A DNA stretch of 64,000 bases from assembly GCA_004565275.1 (NCBI GenBank), contig SDOX01000085.1:51173-115172 (forward strand), read 5' to 3'. The translations under genes were made by a program, and so were the position numbers. Under the pieces are notes generated by a model. It had not been told where the DNA came from. It did no database searches and worked only from the letters and a program-made list of their open reading frames with translations. Of the stretch, positions 44,750 through 55,525 are shown piece by piece. Positions within the stretch are counted from its first letter, which is position 1. Each line of letters begins with the position of its first letter. Source of the DNA: Nannochloropsis salina CCMP1776. Taxonomy: Eukaryota; Sar; Eustigmatophyceae; Eustigmatales; Monodopsidaceae.

Positions 44750-47474
44750 ATGAAGTGCATCGTATTTGCGGGCCTGCTGGCGTCTGCCACTGCTTTTATG
44801 GCTCCTGCTCCCCGTGTTTCGGTAAGTCCCCCATCTCCGATCTGATTCTGAGGCCTGGGGCGGGAAGCAGGGAAAAAGTGAGATAGATACGGGAAAATGG
44901 CCCATCAAGGCACGAAAATAAGCTGTACCAAGGCGTACTTACACACTTTACGCCTCATACAGTCTCGCTCCGCGTTGAGAATGGGACTGGAAGGCCAGGT
45001 GGGCTACGATGTCGAGACTGGCGGTAAGCCCTCCCCCTTTCCTCCCTCCCCATCTCCGTCTTCTCCTCCCTCCCTCTTCCCTCATCTCCCCGTCGCTGCT
45101 GTGCTCTTCCTTTCCTTTTCATGTCCATCTCGTCCCCGCTCATGCGTCGGGGGTCCTTCTGGCATGCGCAGGCAAGCCATGGGACCCGCTGGGCCTCGCC
45201 GGGATCTCGGAGCGCAACAACTTGGGCATTAACCCGCACATCAAGTGGCTGCAGGAGTCCGAGGTAGGGCACAAAGGGAAAGGGATTGAGAGGAGGATCA
45301 GCCTATACGGAGGAGGGGAGAGGGAGGGATGGAAAGGGAGGAGAGGGAAGATAAAGGGGGATAAGGGGAAAGGGCGACGGCTCCGTTTGTGGATGCATTC
45401 GAGCGCTTGTGCAAGAATACATGTAGCATATATATGTATATATGTATATACATATAGCATGAACAAGAGAAGCTTTGAATATGATTGTGCCTTGAAGGAT
45501 AAAGAGGGAGGGGCATCATTCTTGGGGGGGTAACGTGTCTGTCCTTTCTTTCCCTGAACTCTTGTTCCCTGCCCGTCTTGCCTGTCAAAGCAAGCGCTGA
45601 GGGCCCCAACATCTCCCTCCCTCCCTCCCTCCCTCCTTCCCTCCCCCCCTCCCTCCCTCGCTTCCAGATCAAGCACGGACGGACCGCCATGCTGGCCTTC
45701 CTCGGTGTGATCGTGCCCGGATCCCTCGGTGTGTATGTGCCCACCTACCCCCAGGTACAGAGGGAGGGAGGGAAAGAGAAGGATGATAATTTGGGAGATG
45801 GATGGGACTGGCCAGGTGGGGAGCGGGCGGAGAATCGGCGAAGATACTGTGGGCAAAGGGATCAAGGAAGAGGGAAGAAGGCGGACAGAGGAAAAGGAAG
45901 ACAGAAGGATAGCTCCCTCCCCCCCACGTCTCTCACCCTTGCGGTGTTTCTCGTCCCACCCCTCCCTTCAGGAGCCTGACTTCACCCAGGCCTTCTACAA
46001 GGCCTTGCAGAACAATCCCTTGGGCATGGCGGTGCGTGTGGATGGAGCCAGCGGCCCTCCCTCCCTCCCTCCCTCCCTCCCTCCCTCCCCCCTCCCCTCC
46101 TTCCTCCCCTCCCTCCCGTCCTTTCGACATCAACCATACTTTGCCCTCCCCCCCTTTTTTTTCCTCGCCCCCTCTCTTCACATGCTTTACTTATCCTCCC
46201 CCCCTCGCTCCCGCTTCCCCTATCTCGACGTTTTCTCAGCAAATTGCCCTGGCTATTGCCATCATCGAAGGCCATTACTACGCCGGTAAGCCCTTGTTTT
46301 CCTCCTGCCCTCTTCAACTCCTTCCTTCCCTCCATTTCTCCCTCCCTCCCTCCCGTCGACATTCCTCTATTTTTCTCACCCTCCCCTTCTTCCCTCCCTC
46401 CCTCCCTCCCTCCCTCCCTCCCTCCCTCCCTATATACCTGCTTCTGACCAAGTCGCGTGTGGGACATCATCCACCACACCTGTTGACCGGACCCCCTTCC
46501 CTCCTTCTCTCACTTCCTCCGTCACTCCGTTCCTCCCTACCTCCCTTTCTCCTGCCAGGCGAGCGAGTTCCCCGAGTCCCACCCGTTGGCCCTAGGCGGA
46601 GGGAAATCGGTCCACAAGAAGACGCGGCGACGGCTGCAGATCGACCCGGAGGACGACGGGGTAGGGGGGGAAGGGAGGGAGGGAGGGAGGAAAGGGCGGA
46701 GGGGAGCCTTGCAGACATGCTGCCTGACTCCGGGCAAAGAACTGTCTTGGCTGCCGTCGGGAGGGATGGAGGGAGGACGGGGCGGAGGCAGGGGAGGAAG
46801 GCGGCTTGGGTCGGAAAGCGGCCGTGTAGGTCTCACGCTGCACCTTCTCCCTTCCTCCCTCCCTCCCTCCCTCCCTCCTTTGCTGCCTAGTTCTACCCCA
46901 AGACCTACCTGTACGCGACGCCAAACACGGTGGCAGGCATCCTGACAAGTAAGGAGGGAGGGAGGGAGGGAGGGGGGGAGGATGGACGCGGCAGAGGACG
47001 TCAGCGGGTGACCGGCTGTGGAAGAAGGAAGACAGCTCGTGGCACCCTCCGACGAGACGCTTGGCGAAGGACCGTGCCCCGACCCTTTCCTCCCTCCTCA
47101 TCCCCTCCATCCCTCCCTTTCCAAGTTGCCTTTATGTTCGCAGCTACCTACCTGGGCGTTCAGGTTCTCCTTGGGCTGCAGGTACGGGAGCAGGGACGCG
47201 GGGAGAATTCGGGTTTTGTGGGTTTTTTTCGGGGCAGAATTGGGGTAATGAGCCTGGGAAAGTTCCTGGAGGTTTTAACATGGATGCGGTCAAAAAGCGA
47301 CGATACTGTCTCGGATGAGGGAGGCCATTGGGGCTCGTTGAACCCGGAGGGGCGACAGCAGCGCCGTATCGACTCATGACCCTTACCAAAATCATTCTTT
47401 GTTTCCCCTCACGTTACGTTCAGGGCCCCTCCAAATTTATTCACGGGAAAATCCCGGAGGGTAAAGAGTATTAA
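44750..47474 (+). CDS. Divergent light-harvesting complex (LHC) superfamily protein
   Basis: Plastid thylakoid pigment-binding protein. The N-terminus, MKCIVFAGLLASATAFMAPA, is a signal peptide followed by a transit peptide with the Ala-Phe junction of red-lineage complex plastids. Exons then give the LHC entry motif KPWDPLGLAGISERN, followed by helix 1 with the chlorophyll-binding Glu/His/Arg set, EIKHGRTAMLAFLGVIVPG. A second hydrophobic helix follows, QIALAIAIIEGHYYA. A short basic segment (SVHKKTRRRLQIDPEDDG), YPKTYLYATPNTVAGIL and a third helix, IAFMFAATYLGVQVLLGLQ, come next. The last exon is GPSKFIHGKIPEGKEY with the stop at 47472-47474. The third helix lacks the usual E..N/H..R pair. 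The junction after HYYA is problematic: the best reading frame needs a GC donor (TAC/GCCGGT), because the GTAAGC donor one base later breaks the frame. Confidence 0.85.
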
Positions 47475-48509
47475 GTTCAACCAAGCTGACGAGGATTTTT
47501 GAAGGAAAGACAGGGTGTAAGGGGAACATAAAAATCTTGAGAAGAAGAGCGGGAACGGGAGGAGGGGAGATCTTAGGGAGGAGACAGTGGCAGAGGCCTC
47601 AGTGAAAACAGGCGATGCGAAGGACTTGAGATGGGATAATGGCGGAAAGAAATTGAAAAAGCCCGCGGAGCGAGGGAAGTCACTGGGCAAATACCGCAGC
47701 TCAATGCTGACAAGTGGAGAACTTGGTGAAGGTATTTCTTTTGCTACAATTATACCTCCTTAGCCCCAAGTGTGCTTGTCGACAGGCACACGTGAAGGCC
47801 CTCCCCCTATTCTGACCCTGAATTTAATCTTTTAAGCATATAAGGTATCTTTGTAGGACTCAGGGTAACGTTTCTCCTCCTATATCCAATCAGATGGCTT
47901 TCTCTTTGACAGGCGTGTAGTAGAACCTATGGCCCAAGTCCATCGGCGACACGAGAGGAGGGCCGTTAAGAGTAGGTGCGGCCTGCTTAAAATGCACTTC
48001 CACCGTCCGCAGCCAAAACATGCCATCGAGGCAGTATGTTGGAGTGTACTTTGGCGTGTGTATAATTGGCGGTAAAAAAACCGCGGGCATAAAAAGGCAT
48101 GAAAAGGAAGGCAATACTTCGCTTTACCCCCCCACTGCCCGGTACAAGATCGGCTCATGTGTCCGTGGTGCGTACGCGCTTTGTGACTTAATGATGCCTG
48201 TAATCTCCTGGTAAAATCCCTCCCCACATGCGTGTGACCACTTGGTAAGTCTGTAAGGTGCGTTTCAATGACACGTTCCAAGACGGGGTTGAGATTATCG
48301 TTTATGCGACAAGCTGGCTTTGCATGGCTCGCCAACACCTGAGGTCGCCTCGTTCTTCCTCCTCGTGGCCCGAAATCCTGGGTTTCTTTGACCATTTTTG
48401 ATGCCTGCACAGCCTACAACGTCGAACTCATCCTATTTTCGGGATGTGCTCATCTGTTAGATAGGCATCATGCCAAAATTGTGCTCACGAGCTGATTGTG
48501 TGATAGGCA
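47475..48509. other. Intergenic after the LHC gene
   Basis: About 1 kb between two plus-strand genes. No supported coding region. Confidence 0.4.
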
Positions 48510-50351
48510 ATGATTGTGTGTTTAGCTGGCCCACAAAATTCGAATTTCTCAGTCGTACACTCCGCGAACCTTTTCAAGTGTCTAGTCGGCCGCTTTCTGC
48601 CTCCTATGGAAGTGGTGCCAAGCCGTCGGGGCACAGCGCAAATCGCAGTGGAAATCGAGGAAGAGAAGGAAGCAATTTGCGTGCAAAAAGCGCTTGGGGC
48701 CTCCTTATCCTTGCTCCATGTCTTGCGACAGAAGCAGAAGCCCAGCCGTAGGCCGGAGGCGGAGGAATGGAGGGATCATTCGGTGCGATACGTTTCCCCT
48801 TCCTCGATGCCAGAGTCTTCCTCACCGAGTCACCTCGACGCTACCGTGTTGTCCCGCTCGGCTGGTTTTCAGGCCTTGCGGGTGTGCTTGGAAGAGATTC
48901 TGACCCTTCCCATGGCCCTGGAGCGGGAGCGAGAGGGCCTGGTCGCGACGGAACGGGCGTTTAAAGACGGCATGGGACCGTTTGCAGCGCCCGAGGGAGT
49001 AATCAAAAGCGACAAGGACACCAAAGTGAGTCTGCGGGACGATGAAGATTCCCTGTAGGCGTCCTTTTCCTCTTCCCATGCCTTCCCTGCCATATCCATC
49101 TCTCCCTTTCGCCTCCTCACCATGCCCCTACTGCTCTTTTTCTCCAAGCTTCGCTATCCTATCCCCGACTCTCCATATCTAATATTTGTGTTTCATATTA
49201 CGCCTCCTCGCCGTGCCCCTTCCCTCCCCCACTTTCTTACCAGACCACATAACCCTTTCCCCTCCCCTTTCCCTCCCTCGGTGCCCTCCCTCCCTCCCTC
49301 CTTCAAGCCCGACGTCCCCCAACCCTTCTCCCTCGCCCCCTCCCTCTTCGAGGCAGCGTCTACCGCCAGCCCCACCCCATCGGAGAGCAGCCACAGCGGC
49401 ATGGATCTCTCCCCTCCCCCCGCCTCGACGTGCAAGAGGCGCCGGCGTATGTGGTCGTACCATGGAGAGGCAGGGAGGGACGGGGCACAGGAGAAGGCGG
49501 GAAGGAGGGAGGGAGGGAGAGGGGGAAGGGGGGAGGGTCTCTTGCGAAGATCCCTCAGCGCGGGTTCTCTGCACGTCTTGGACACAGAGGAGGTGGAGAC
49601 CAGGAACGTGGAGGAGGAAGGAAGGGAGGGGGTGGAAGAGGAGCCCCTGCGCCCCCCGCCACACTGCGCCCTCCCCGCCCTCCCCAAGAGCCACGCCCAG
49701 ACCCATACTGCTTCCTGCCTCACTCCTTCTCCTCCCCCCTCCTCCCTCCCTGCCCGCGATACCTTCACCTCCACGACCGACCTGCTCCGCCTCACCGTCC
49801 ACTTCCTCCTCGTCGGGGACGCTCCTTCCCCCCCGCCTTCGTCCCCGCCCTCCCTCCCTCCCTCCCACCCACCCCCTCCCTCCGAGACCCTCTCCCGGCA
49901 TGACCGGCGGTGCCTGACCACCCTCTCGCTCGTTTGCAAGGCCTGGAAGGACCTCGCCCGAGAGCCTTGCTTTTGGCGCCCCATCCTCAAAGCGGTGCTT
50001 CCCGTGGCTGATGCGGAGGCGGAAGAACAGGCACCATGGCGGCGGTGGGAGGAAGGNNNNNNNNNNNNNNNNNNNNNNNNNNNNNNNNNNNNNNNNNNNN
50101 NNNNNNNNNNNNNNNNNNNNNNNNNNNNNNNNNNNNNNNNNNNNNNNNNNNNNNNNACGGGGGCTGGTACCATTAACTCGCATGGTAATGATTTTCATTC
50201 AGCATCTAAAACATTTCCCCCCCTCCCCCCTCCTCCCTCGCCTCCCTCCCTCCCTCCCTCACGACTCGCCATGGCCGCTTTCGCTTCGGAGAAGCTGATC
50301 CCGGGATCCGTGCCGCTCCTGCACAGCGCCTTCCCCACTCTGCCCATTTAA
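48510..50351 (+). CDS. F-box-like protein, interrupted by an assembly gap
   Basis: Exon 1 (48510 or, more likely, the ATG at 48606, to 49025, donor AAA/GTGAGT) joins in phase to exon 2 (from 49308, after TTCAAG): ...KSDKDTK + PDVPQPFSLAPS. The first part has ALRVCLEEILTLPMALERE. Exon 2 carries a basic patch, KRRRRMWSYHGEA, and an F-box-like segment: TTDLLRLTVHFLLVGD, then LTTLSLVCKAWKDLAREPC, then FWRPILKAVLPVADAEAEEQ. This resembles the F-box region of the minus-strand gene at 20290-22273 (LGLVCRWWQAVAWRDALWEE), so the two may be paralogues. The reading then enters a 100-N gap. After it an open frame ends ...LLHSAFPTLPI at 50351, but the real splicing there is unknown. Confidence 0.5.
50057..50156. 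other. Assembly gap (100 N)
   Basis: 100 N directly after coding sequence of the second F-box-like gene, at a GGGAGGAAGG border. Part of that gene's C-terminal coding region is missing. Confidence 0.95.
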
Positions 50352-51060
50352 ACTGTCCGGATGGAGAAAGGGGAGGGAAGGAGGGAGGGAGGGGGGGAGG
50401 AAGGGGGGGAGGGAGGGAGGGATACAGTGATGTAGCTATGGGAAGAGCGGATGGGAGATGATGCGATGGTGGACGAGAGGAGGAAGACAGGGGGATAGTG
50501 CGAAGGGAACCAATGGAGAGAGCTTTTAAAAAGAATGACAGCAGCTTCGTTCAAGGCAGCGAATATGACGAGATCGTTTTTCTCTTTCTGTGTGTGTGAA
50601 CCTCGCCGGCATTTAAAGCTCTCCGAGCAAAATCAGAGAGGACAGGATGAGATATTTTTAATTAAAATAGTGTAAGGCGAGTTCTCCACCTGGGCACGTC
50701 TTCAGCAGTAAGTGCTCTCCAAGGTTGGTTCAGCAGTAAGTGCTCTCCAAGGTTGGTTCAGCAGTAAGTGCTCTCCAAGGTTGGTTCAGCAGTAAGTGCT
50801 CTCCAAGGTTGGTTCAGCAGTAAGTGCTTTCCAAGGTTGGTTGACAAGACACGATGGATCCCGACGACGGTGCATCGTAACAACCACACCAACGCAACAA
50901 GTATACAGCTGTGTCGAGGAACAGCATGAAGACAAAGTTTCCACCTGCAACCTATTCTTTGGCGTCTTTTTATCCCCTTCCTCCCCCCCGACCACCCTTC
51001 CTGCTCCGCCCCCCCGCCGCCCAACGGCCTCCCTCCCATTCCATCCCACCAAACCCCCAC
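50352..51060. other. Convergent intergenic region
   Basis: About 700 bp between the 3' ends of the second F-box-like gene (+) and the NDUFB8-like gene (-). It contains GGGA tracts (50370-50420) and a 28-bp tandem array. Confidence 0.5.
50703..50842. repeat. 28-bp tandem array, 5 copies
   Basis: The unit beginning CAGCAGTAAGTGCTCTCCAA restarts at 50703, 50731, 50759, 50787 and 50815. The first four copies are identical and the fifth has one C-to-T change. Each copy contains CAGTAAGT, a 5' splice-site-like string on the plus strand. It is located just downstream of the NDUFB8-like gene. Confidence 0.97.
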
Positions 51061-51930
51061 CTACTCCTCTTCCTCCCCCTCCTCCTCCTCCCCTCCCTCA
51101 GGGCTGCCCCCTGTGGGGAGGAAGGGGAGGCCCAGGTCGGGCATGGTCTCGGCTTTATTCACGCAGGGGTTCACAGACGCTGGGTCTGTGAGGGCCACCA
51201 GGCCCAAAAGGCCGAAGAAAAACCCGAAACCGCCCAGCCACCATCGAAACGCCTGGAAGGGAGGGATTAGGAGGGAGGGAGGGAGGGGGGGAGGGAGGGA
51301 GGACCGTTGAGTCTCAAGAGTGACCTGGCCCCTCTCCCTCCCTCCCCTCCGTCCCGCATGCCCATGGCAAAGACAACTGCCCCCTCTCTTTTCCCCCATC
51401 CTACCTCCCTCGTGGGCACAAAGCTGGCGTCGAAATCAATGCACATTTCCGCAGCCACACGGTCGTCCCAAATCAATTCGTGCTCCTCGTACAGGGGCCC
51501 TTCGGGCATTGCTGTCCTTTTGAATGGCTGCATGGGGGGACCAGGATTGTGGCCAGCCCCGCCGCCTGGCGTGCAAGAGGAAAGGGCGCAAAGATGGGAG
51601 GAAGAAGGCGATGGATTCCTGGGTGGCACTCGTCCTGAACTGGGTATCCCTCCCCCTCCCCTCCCTTATTCACGCCACTACTTCTCCCCAAATTCTCCCG
51701 TGATGCCGGTTTCCCATCGATGCCAGCATGGTACACCGCGCCAAGCTTTGTTCACCCTGTCATGCGTCGGGGTCACGGCCGCCGGGCGGCTCTTCCCTCT
51801 CAAACCCCTTCTCATCCTGGCATTACTGACCTGCACGAACAGCCGAGCGTGTGAACGACCTGCACCCAGACGGCACGGGCCGCCGGGCTAGAAGAGTCGC
51901 CCTCTTGGCAAGGAGGGAAAGAGAGGACAT
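51061..51930 (-). CDS. Mitochondrial complex I subunit, NDUFB8 (ASHI)-like
   Basis: Accessory subunit of NADH:ubiquinone oxidoreductase in the inner membrane arm. Three exons splice in frame. Exon 1 (start ATG 51930) encodes a classical mitochondrial presequence, basic and serine-rich, with RPVPSGCRSFTRSAVRAG. Exon 2 reads GAGHNPGPPMQPFKRTAMPE then LYEEHELIWDDRVAAEMCID, close to the WDDGVAxExxxD pattern of the ASHI family. Exon 3 has one membrane helix, FRWWLGGFGFFFGLLGLVAL, then DPASVNPCVNKAETMPDLGL, and an acidic tail ending at a TAG at 51061. Total is about 155 residues, as expected for the family. Identification rests on the WDD motif, the single TM and the presequence. Confidence 0.72.
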
Positions 51931-52572
51931 GGTGTCTTCCCCTCTCTTCCTCTCCTGTGGGCAACGGAAAGGAAATGCGGAAGCTTGTGAATCACGGCGG
52001 CTTAGAAGGAGCCACGCTGAGAAGGAAGCTTGTGAATCACGGCGGCTTAGAAGGAGCCACGCTGAGAAGATAAGGGGGGGGGGGGCAAGACGTTTGAAGT
52101 CGTGCATGTTTCATCCAAACCAGGTCCTCATGGTCACTCGGTGCCTCAAACACGTCCTGGAAAATGGCAGGAGAGGGGTGGGGACAGTGGACGAGGCCCG
52201 TGTTTGTGTTTTGTCGGGGAAACGAGGGTTTAGGCGGTGCGCTAGGGCCTTGGCGCTCCTTTCCTCATACATCTCTGAGGCCCAACCCCCATCTCGCCCA
52301 TATACGATAAAACCATACCACAAGCACCCTCCTCCCCGCCGCATCCCTGCCCCCACGGTATACCACAGATAATTTTCAGGCGGCGAGTGGCGGTTGTCTG
52401 TTTCGTTTGGGAATTTGTCTATCGGGGCACTTTCCGGGCAGATATCAGCTCCGAGTGTTCTTGCCATGTTCATCGATTCCTACTCGCTTGCATCTCGTTC
52501 GGATGTAAGGGATGCACCGTCATCGTAGTCAATGTTTCACTTCTCTTTTCCCTCAACGCACACATCACCAGG
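51931..52572. promoter_or_regulatory. Divergent intergenic region with 45-bp duplication
   Basis: About 640 bp between the NDUFB8-like gene (-) and the next gene (+), and so it likely holds both promoters. It contains a 45-bp tandem duplication and a run of about ten G at 52075-52084. Confidence 0.45.
51981..52070. repeat. 45-bp tandem duplication
   Basis: The unit starting AAGCTTGTGAATCACGGCGG occurs at 51981 and again at 52026, with the two copies essentially identical. It lies 50-140 bp upstream of the NDUFB8-like start codon, probably in its 5' UTR or promoter. Confidence 0.95.
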
Positions 52573-54550
52573 AATGCGACGGCTAAGACCATTTTTCGCC
52601 TTCCCATGCTGCAGTCTCCTCTTCCTCCCTCTCCTCTCCTCCTTCCTGCCTGCAGCCGCCGAGGAAGCTCCTCTATGTGGCGCTTCTCCAGCTTTCTTAT
52701 GGGGCGGTCGTGAAAATTACTTTGGGGGAAGGGAAGAGTATGCGTTCAGCAGGTAGGGGACCGGCAGGGCAAGTTGAGGGGCGGGAATGGAAGGGGATGA
52801 CAAGGACTCTCGGAGGAGATTCCAAGTGGTTTTAACTTCATAGGGTTTATCATTTTTTCTCATTCATCCAGTGTCGGTCACGACGAAGTTGTGGAGAGCG
52901 TCCGGAGTCTTCAACGCCTAGAAATGCCACCTGAGGTAGGAGAATTGGGAGAGGCAGGGGCATGGCCACAAGGCCGTAAATTTTCTTCCAACACCACAGA
53001 GTCTTATAGGGTGCCTGGTCAAACACGTGTACCGTCGCCCTCCTGGCTTTCCCTGCCTTCATACATACCAGCAACATGCTCGTTCCCACTTCCCTCGCAC
53101 GTATTAGTCTATTTCCTGACCCCAAGGTCCAGGAGTGAGCGTATGGAGCCTCCTCTGCATCTTTCCTTTCTTTCCTACCCGTCGCCTCCTCACCCTGATA
53201 TTCAAACTCACAGGTGGTCGTCGTCCTTGTGACATCTGCCTCCCCGGACGTCCCCTCCCCATCCTCCCTCCCGTCCTTAAAAGCGGCCGTCCAGGAAGCG
53301 GTCTCCTCGCGAGTCATTCCCTGCCTGACCAGGTGAGGGAGGGAGGGAGGGAGGGAGATAAGGAAGGAAGGAGGGAAGGAGGGCGGGAGGGAGAACACCT
53401 GATGAGACAAAGTGTTGGGCTCCTGATCGCATCAAGCCTTTCTCTTAAACTCCTTTTGGCGTCATTCCTTCCATTCCCTCCTTCCTTTCCTCCCTCGGCC
53501 AGGTCCTCTCTGGCCCCTCTCGGCAACGGCTACAAGGATGCCCAGCTCGTGCCGTCCTCAGACCTGCTCGCTTTTGTGAAGGAAGGCGTGCTTGTGGGGT
53601 AGGGCGGGAGGGAGGGAGGGGGTTAAACACCTGATCAGCATCCCTCATAAGCCTCCCTCTTCCATCCCTTCGTTTCCCAGTCCCCTTCCCCCTCCGCACA
53701 AGCCTTCCTCCCTGCCCGTTCGTTTTTTGTGCGCTCGGTCGGGTGGACTGCTATGAACCTTCTGACCGTGGGAGCAGGGAGGGAAGGAGGGCGGGAGGGA
53801 GGTGCCGGCGGAGGCACGGGGGCGACGGACGGCCTGGTCAACCCCACGGCTCCCACACACCCGTCGCTCTTCATGCCACTGCCTTTCAACGGAATGGCCG
53901 GGGGAGGGATGGCGCTAGGACAAGGGGGAGGAGGGGGAGGAGGGGGGGCGAGCGACGGGAGTGAACGTGGACGATGCCGTCCAATGGCCCGTGCTCCAGC
54001 ACTCCTCCTCTGCCTGTCTCGGTACGTTCCTCCCCTCCCTCCCTCCCTCCCGTCCTCCCCTCCCTCCCTCCCTCCCTCACTTCGCCCCTCCTCCCTCCCA
54101 GCCCTCCCCTCCTCCCGCCCCCTGGAAGCCCGTGTCGGTTTCTACGTCCAGCCAGCCATGCCCTCCCACATCAACCACGACGGCCTCCCCCAGGCGGAAA
54201 AACTCTGGCGATTGGCGGGTGGAGACGAAGAGCGGTGAGATGAAAACGTGGTTTTCAAGCCTTCCGTTCATCATAGCGTGGCCCCTGGATCTCAGCCTTT
54301 TTTGGTTCATTTTGTGAGGGGAGACAAGCACGTGGTCATTCCTCTTGATATGTTCCCCTCGGCGGGTGAAGTGAGGCCAACCCCGTGGGACCTCCAGACT
54401 GTCTCACCCTGCCCCTGTACCCCTCCCTCCGCCCCTCCTTCCTCTCGGCCATACCGCAGGTACCCCGAACATGGATCCTTCATCCGCCTCGGCTTCAACA
54501 CCGACGACGTCAGGGCCGTGGGGCGCTTCCTCCAGTCCCTCCGGGGATAG
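52573..54550 (+). CDS. Secretory-pathway protein, possibly V-ATPase accessory (Ac45)-like
   Basis: Function not firmly recognised. The first exon starts MRRLRPFFAFPCCSLLFLPL and continues to a likely signal-peptide cleavage site at LPAAAEEAP, then CGASPAFLWGGRENYFGG. In-phase exons follow: SVGHDEVVESVRSLQRLEMP, then VVVVLVTSASPDVPSPSSLP, AAVQEAVSSRVIPCL, LAPLGNGYKDAQLVPSSDLL and AFVKEGVLV. The order of signal peptide, tryptophan-rich opening and a V/L-rich strand before a helical segment recalls the luminal domain of Ac45/BIG1-type proteins, but this is weak. Later exons are uncertain: a Gly-rich piece with NPTAPTHPSLFMPLPFNGMA, VGFYVQPAMPSHINHDGLPQ, and the last, SFIRLGFNTDDVRAVGRFLQ, with a stop at 54550. 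Confidence 0.5.
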
Positions 54551-55525
54551 GACATTCCCTTCCTCCCTCCCTCCCTCCCTCCCTGCCTCCCTGCCTCCCT
54601 GCCTCCCGTCTTTTTTTGCATGTGTTGGGCGGTCTGTGGTGGGGATTCCGTGCCGTTGCTGTATCCTCGTCATCCATCCCTGAAAATTTTTACTTGCCGG
54701 TTCACTTTGAGCATTTCAGGTTTCTGTTGTCACGTGTGGACCCGAGTGGCCTTAAGATGCACTTTCCCCCATATTGGGGAACGACGCGATTGTCGAGGAA
54801 TTAAACGGGAGGGGAAGGAAGAGGGCAAAGCCATGTCGGGCATGATACAAACATGAGGTTTACATGCTCTTTGCCTGCCTCCAACAGGAGGTTGTAAGGA
54901 TGTAGGAGAGTACGTGGAACCGGTGAATGTAACCGGTGTAGCATTGTAATCAAAAGAAAGGTATGCACGGACTCGAGGAGAAGGTGGGTATCGTGGGTTT
55001 TTGTCAAACAATATCAGCACAGTAGACTGTGTGCATGTTTGCATGCAATCCCTTTAACGGAATAGGAGGCTTTATCAAGCGTTCAGAGCACATGCATTTT
55101 GGCGGCGCGAAATAGAAAAAAGGTGCATTCGAGGGAAGGGAAAGACATAAAGGACGCCAGTGTCTTCATGCCTGTAATATAGGACTCCATAGCAACGAAC
55201 GTGTTTCCCGGCCAGAAGAGAATCAAAAAGCATGTAGAATACACTATATCATGAGGATACCGAGCAATGAGGATAAAGAGTTCATATAACAAAACTTGCA
55301 GTCGTTTCCTTACTTTTTCCGTAATTTCTTTCAAAATTTCAAAATTTCAAACATTCAGCGGTCAAGCTGAGGCACGTGAAAAACTAAATGTAATGCGTTC
55401 ATGGCACGTGACAGCATGAAAGCATCCTTCGAAGTTAGAGTTTTTCGCGCACTAGAAAGTTGCATCATCATCTATTCCCATGTCTCGTTGCTCCTTCACA
55501 GCACAGAGTAACAACGCCGGCCAGG
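54551..55525. other. Intergenic, AT-richer
   Basis: About 975 bp between two plus-strand genes. Here the sequence changes from CCCT-rich to more AT-rich. No gene seen; it should include the promoter of the following secreted-protein gene. Confidence 0.4.

Noticed and set aside
49179-50198. Long minus-strand open frame of about 340 codons
   Set aside because: Antisense shadow of the F-box-like exon, dominated by Arg/Gly/Glu repeats and including the N gap.
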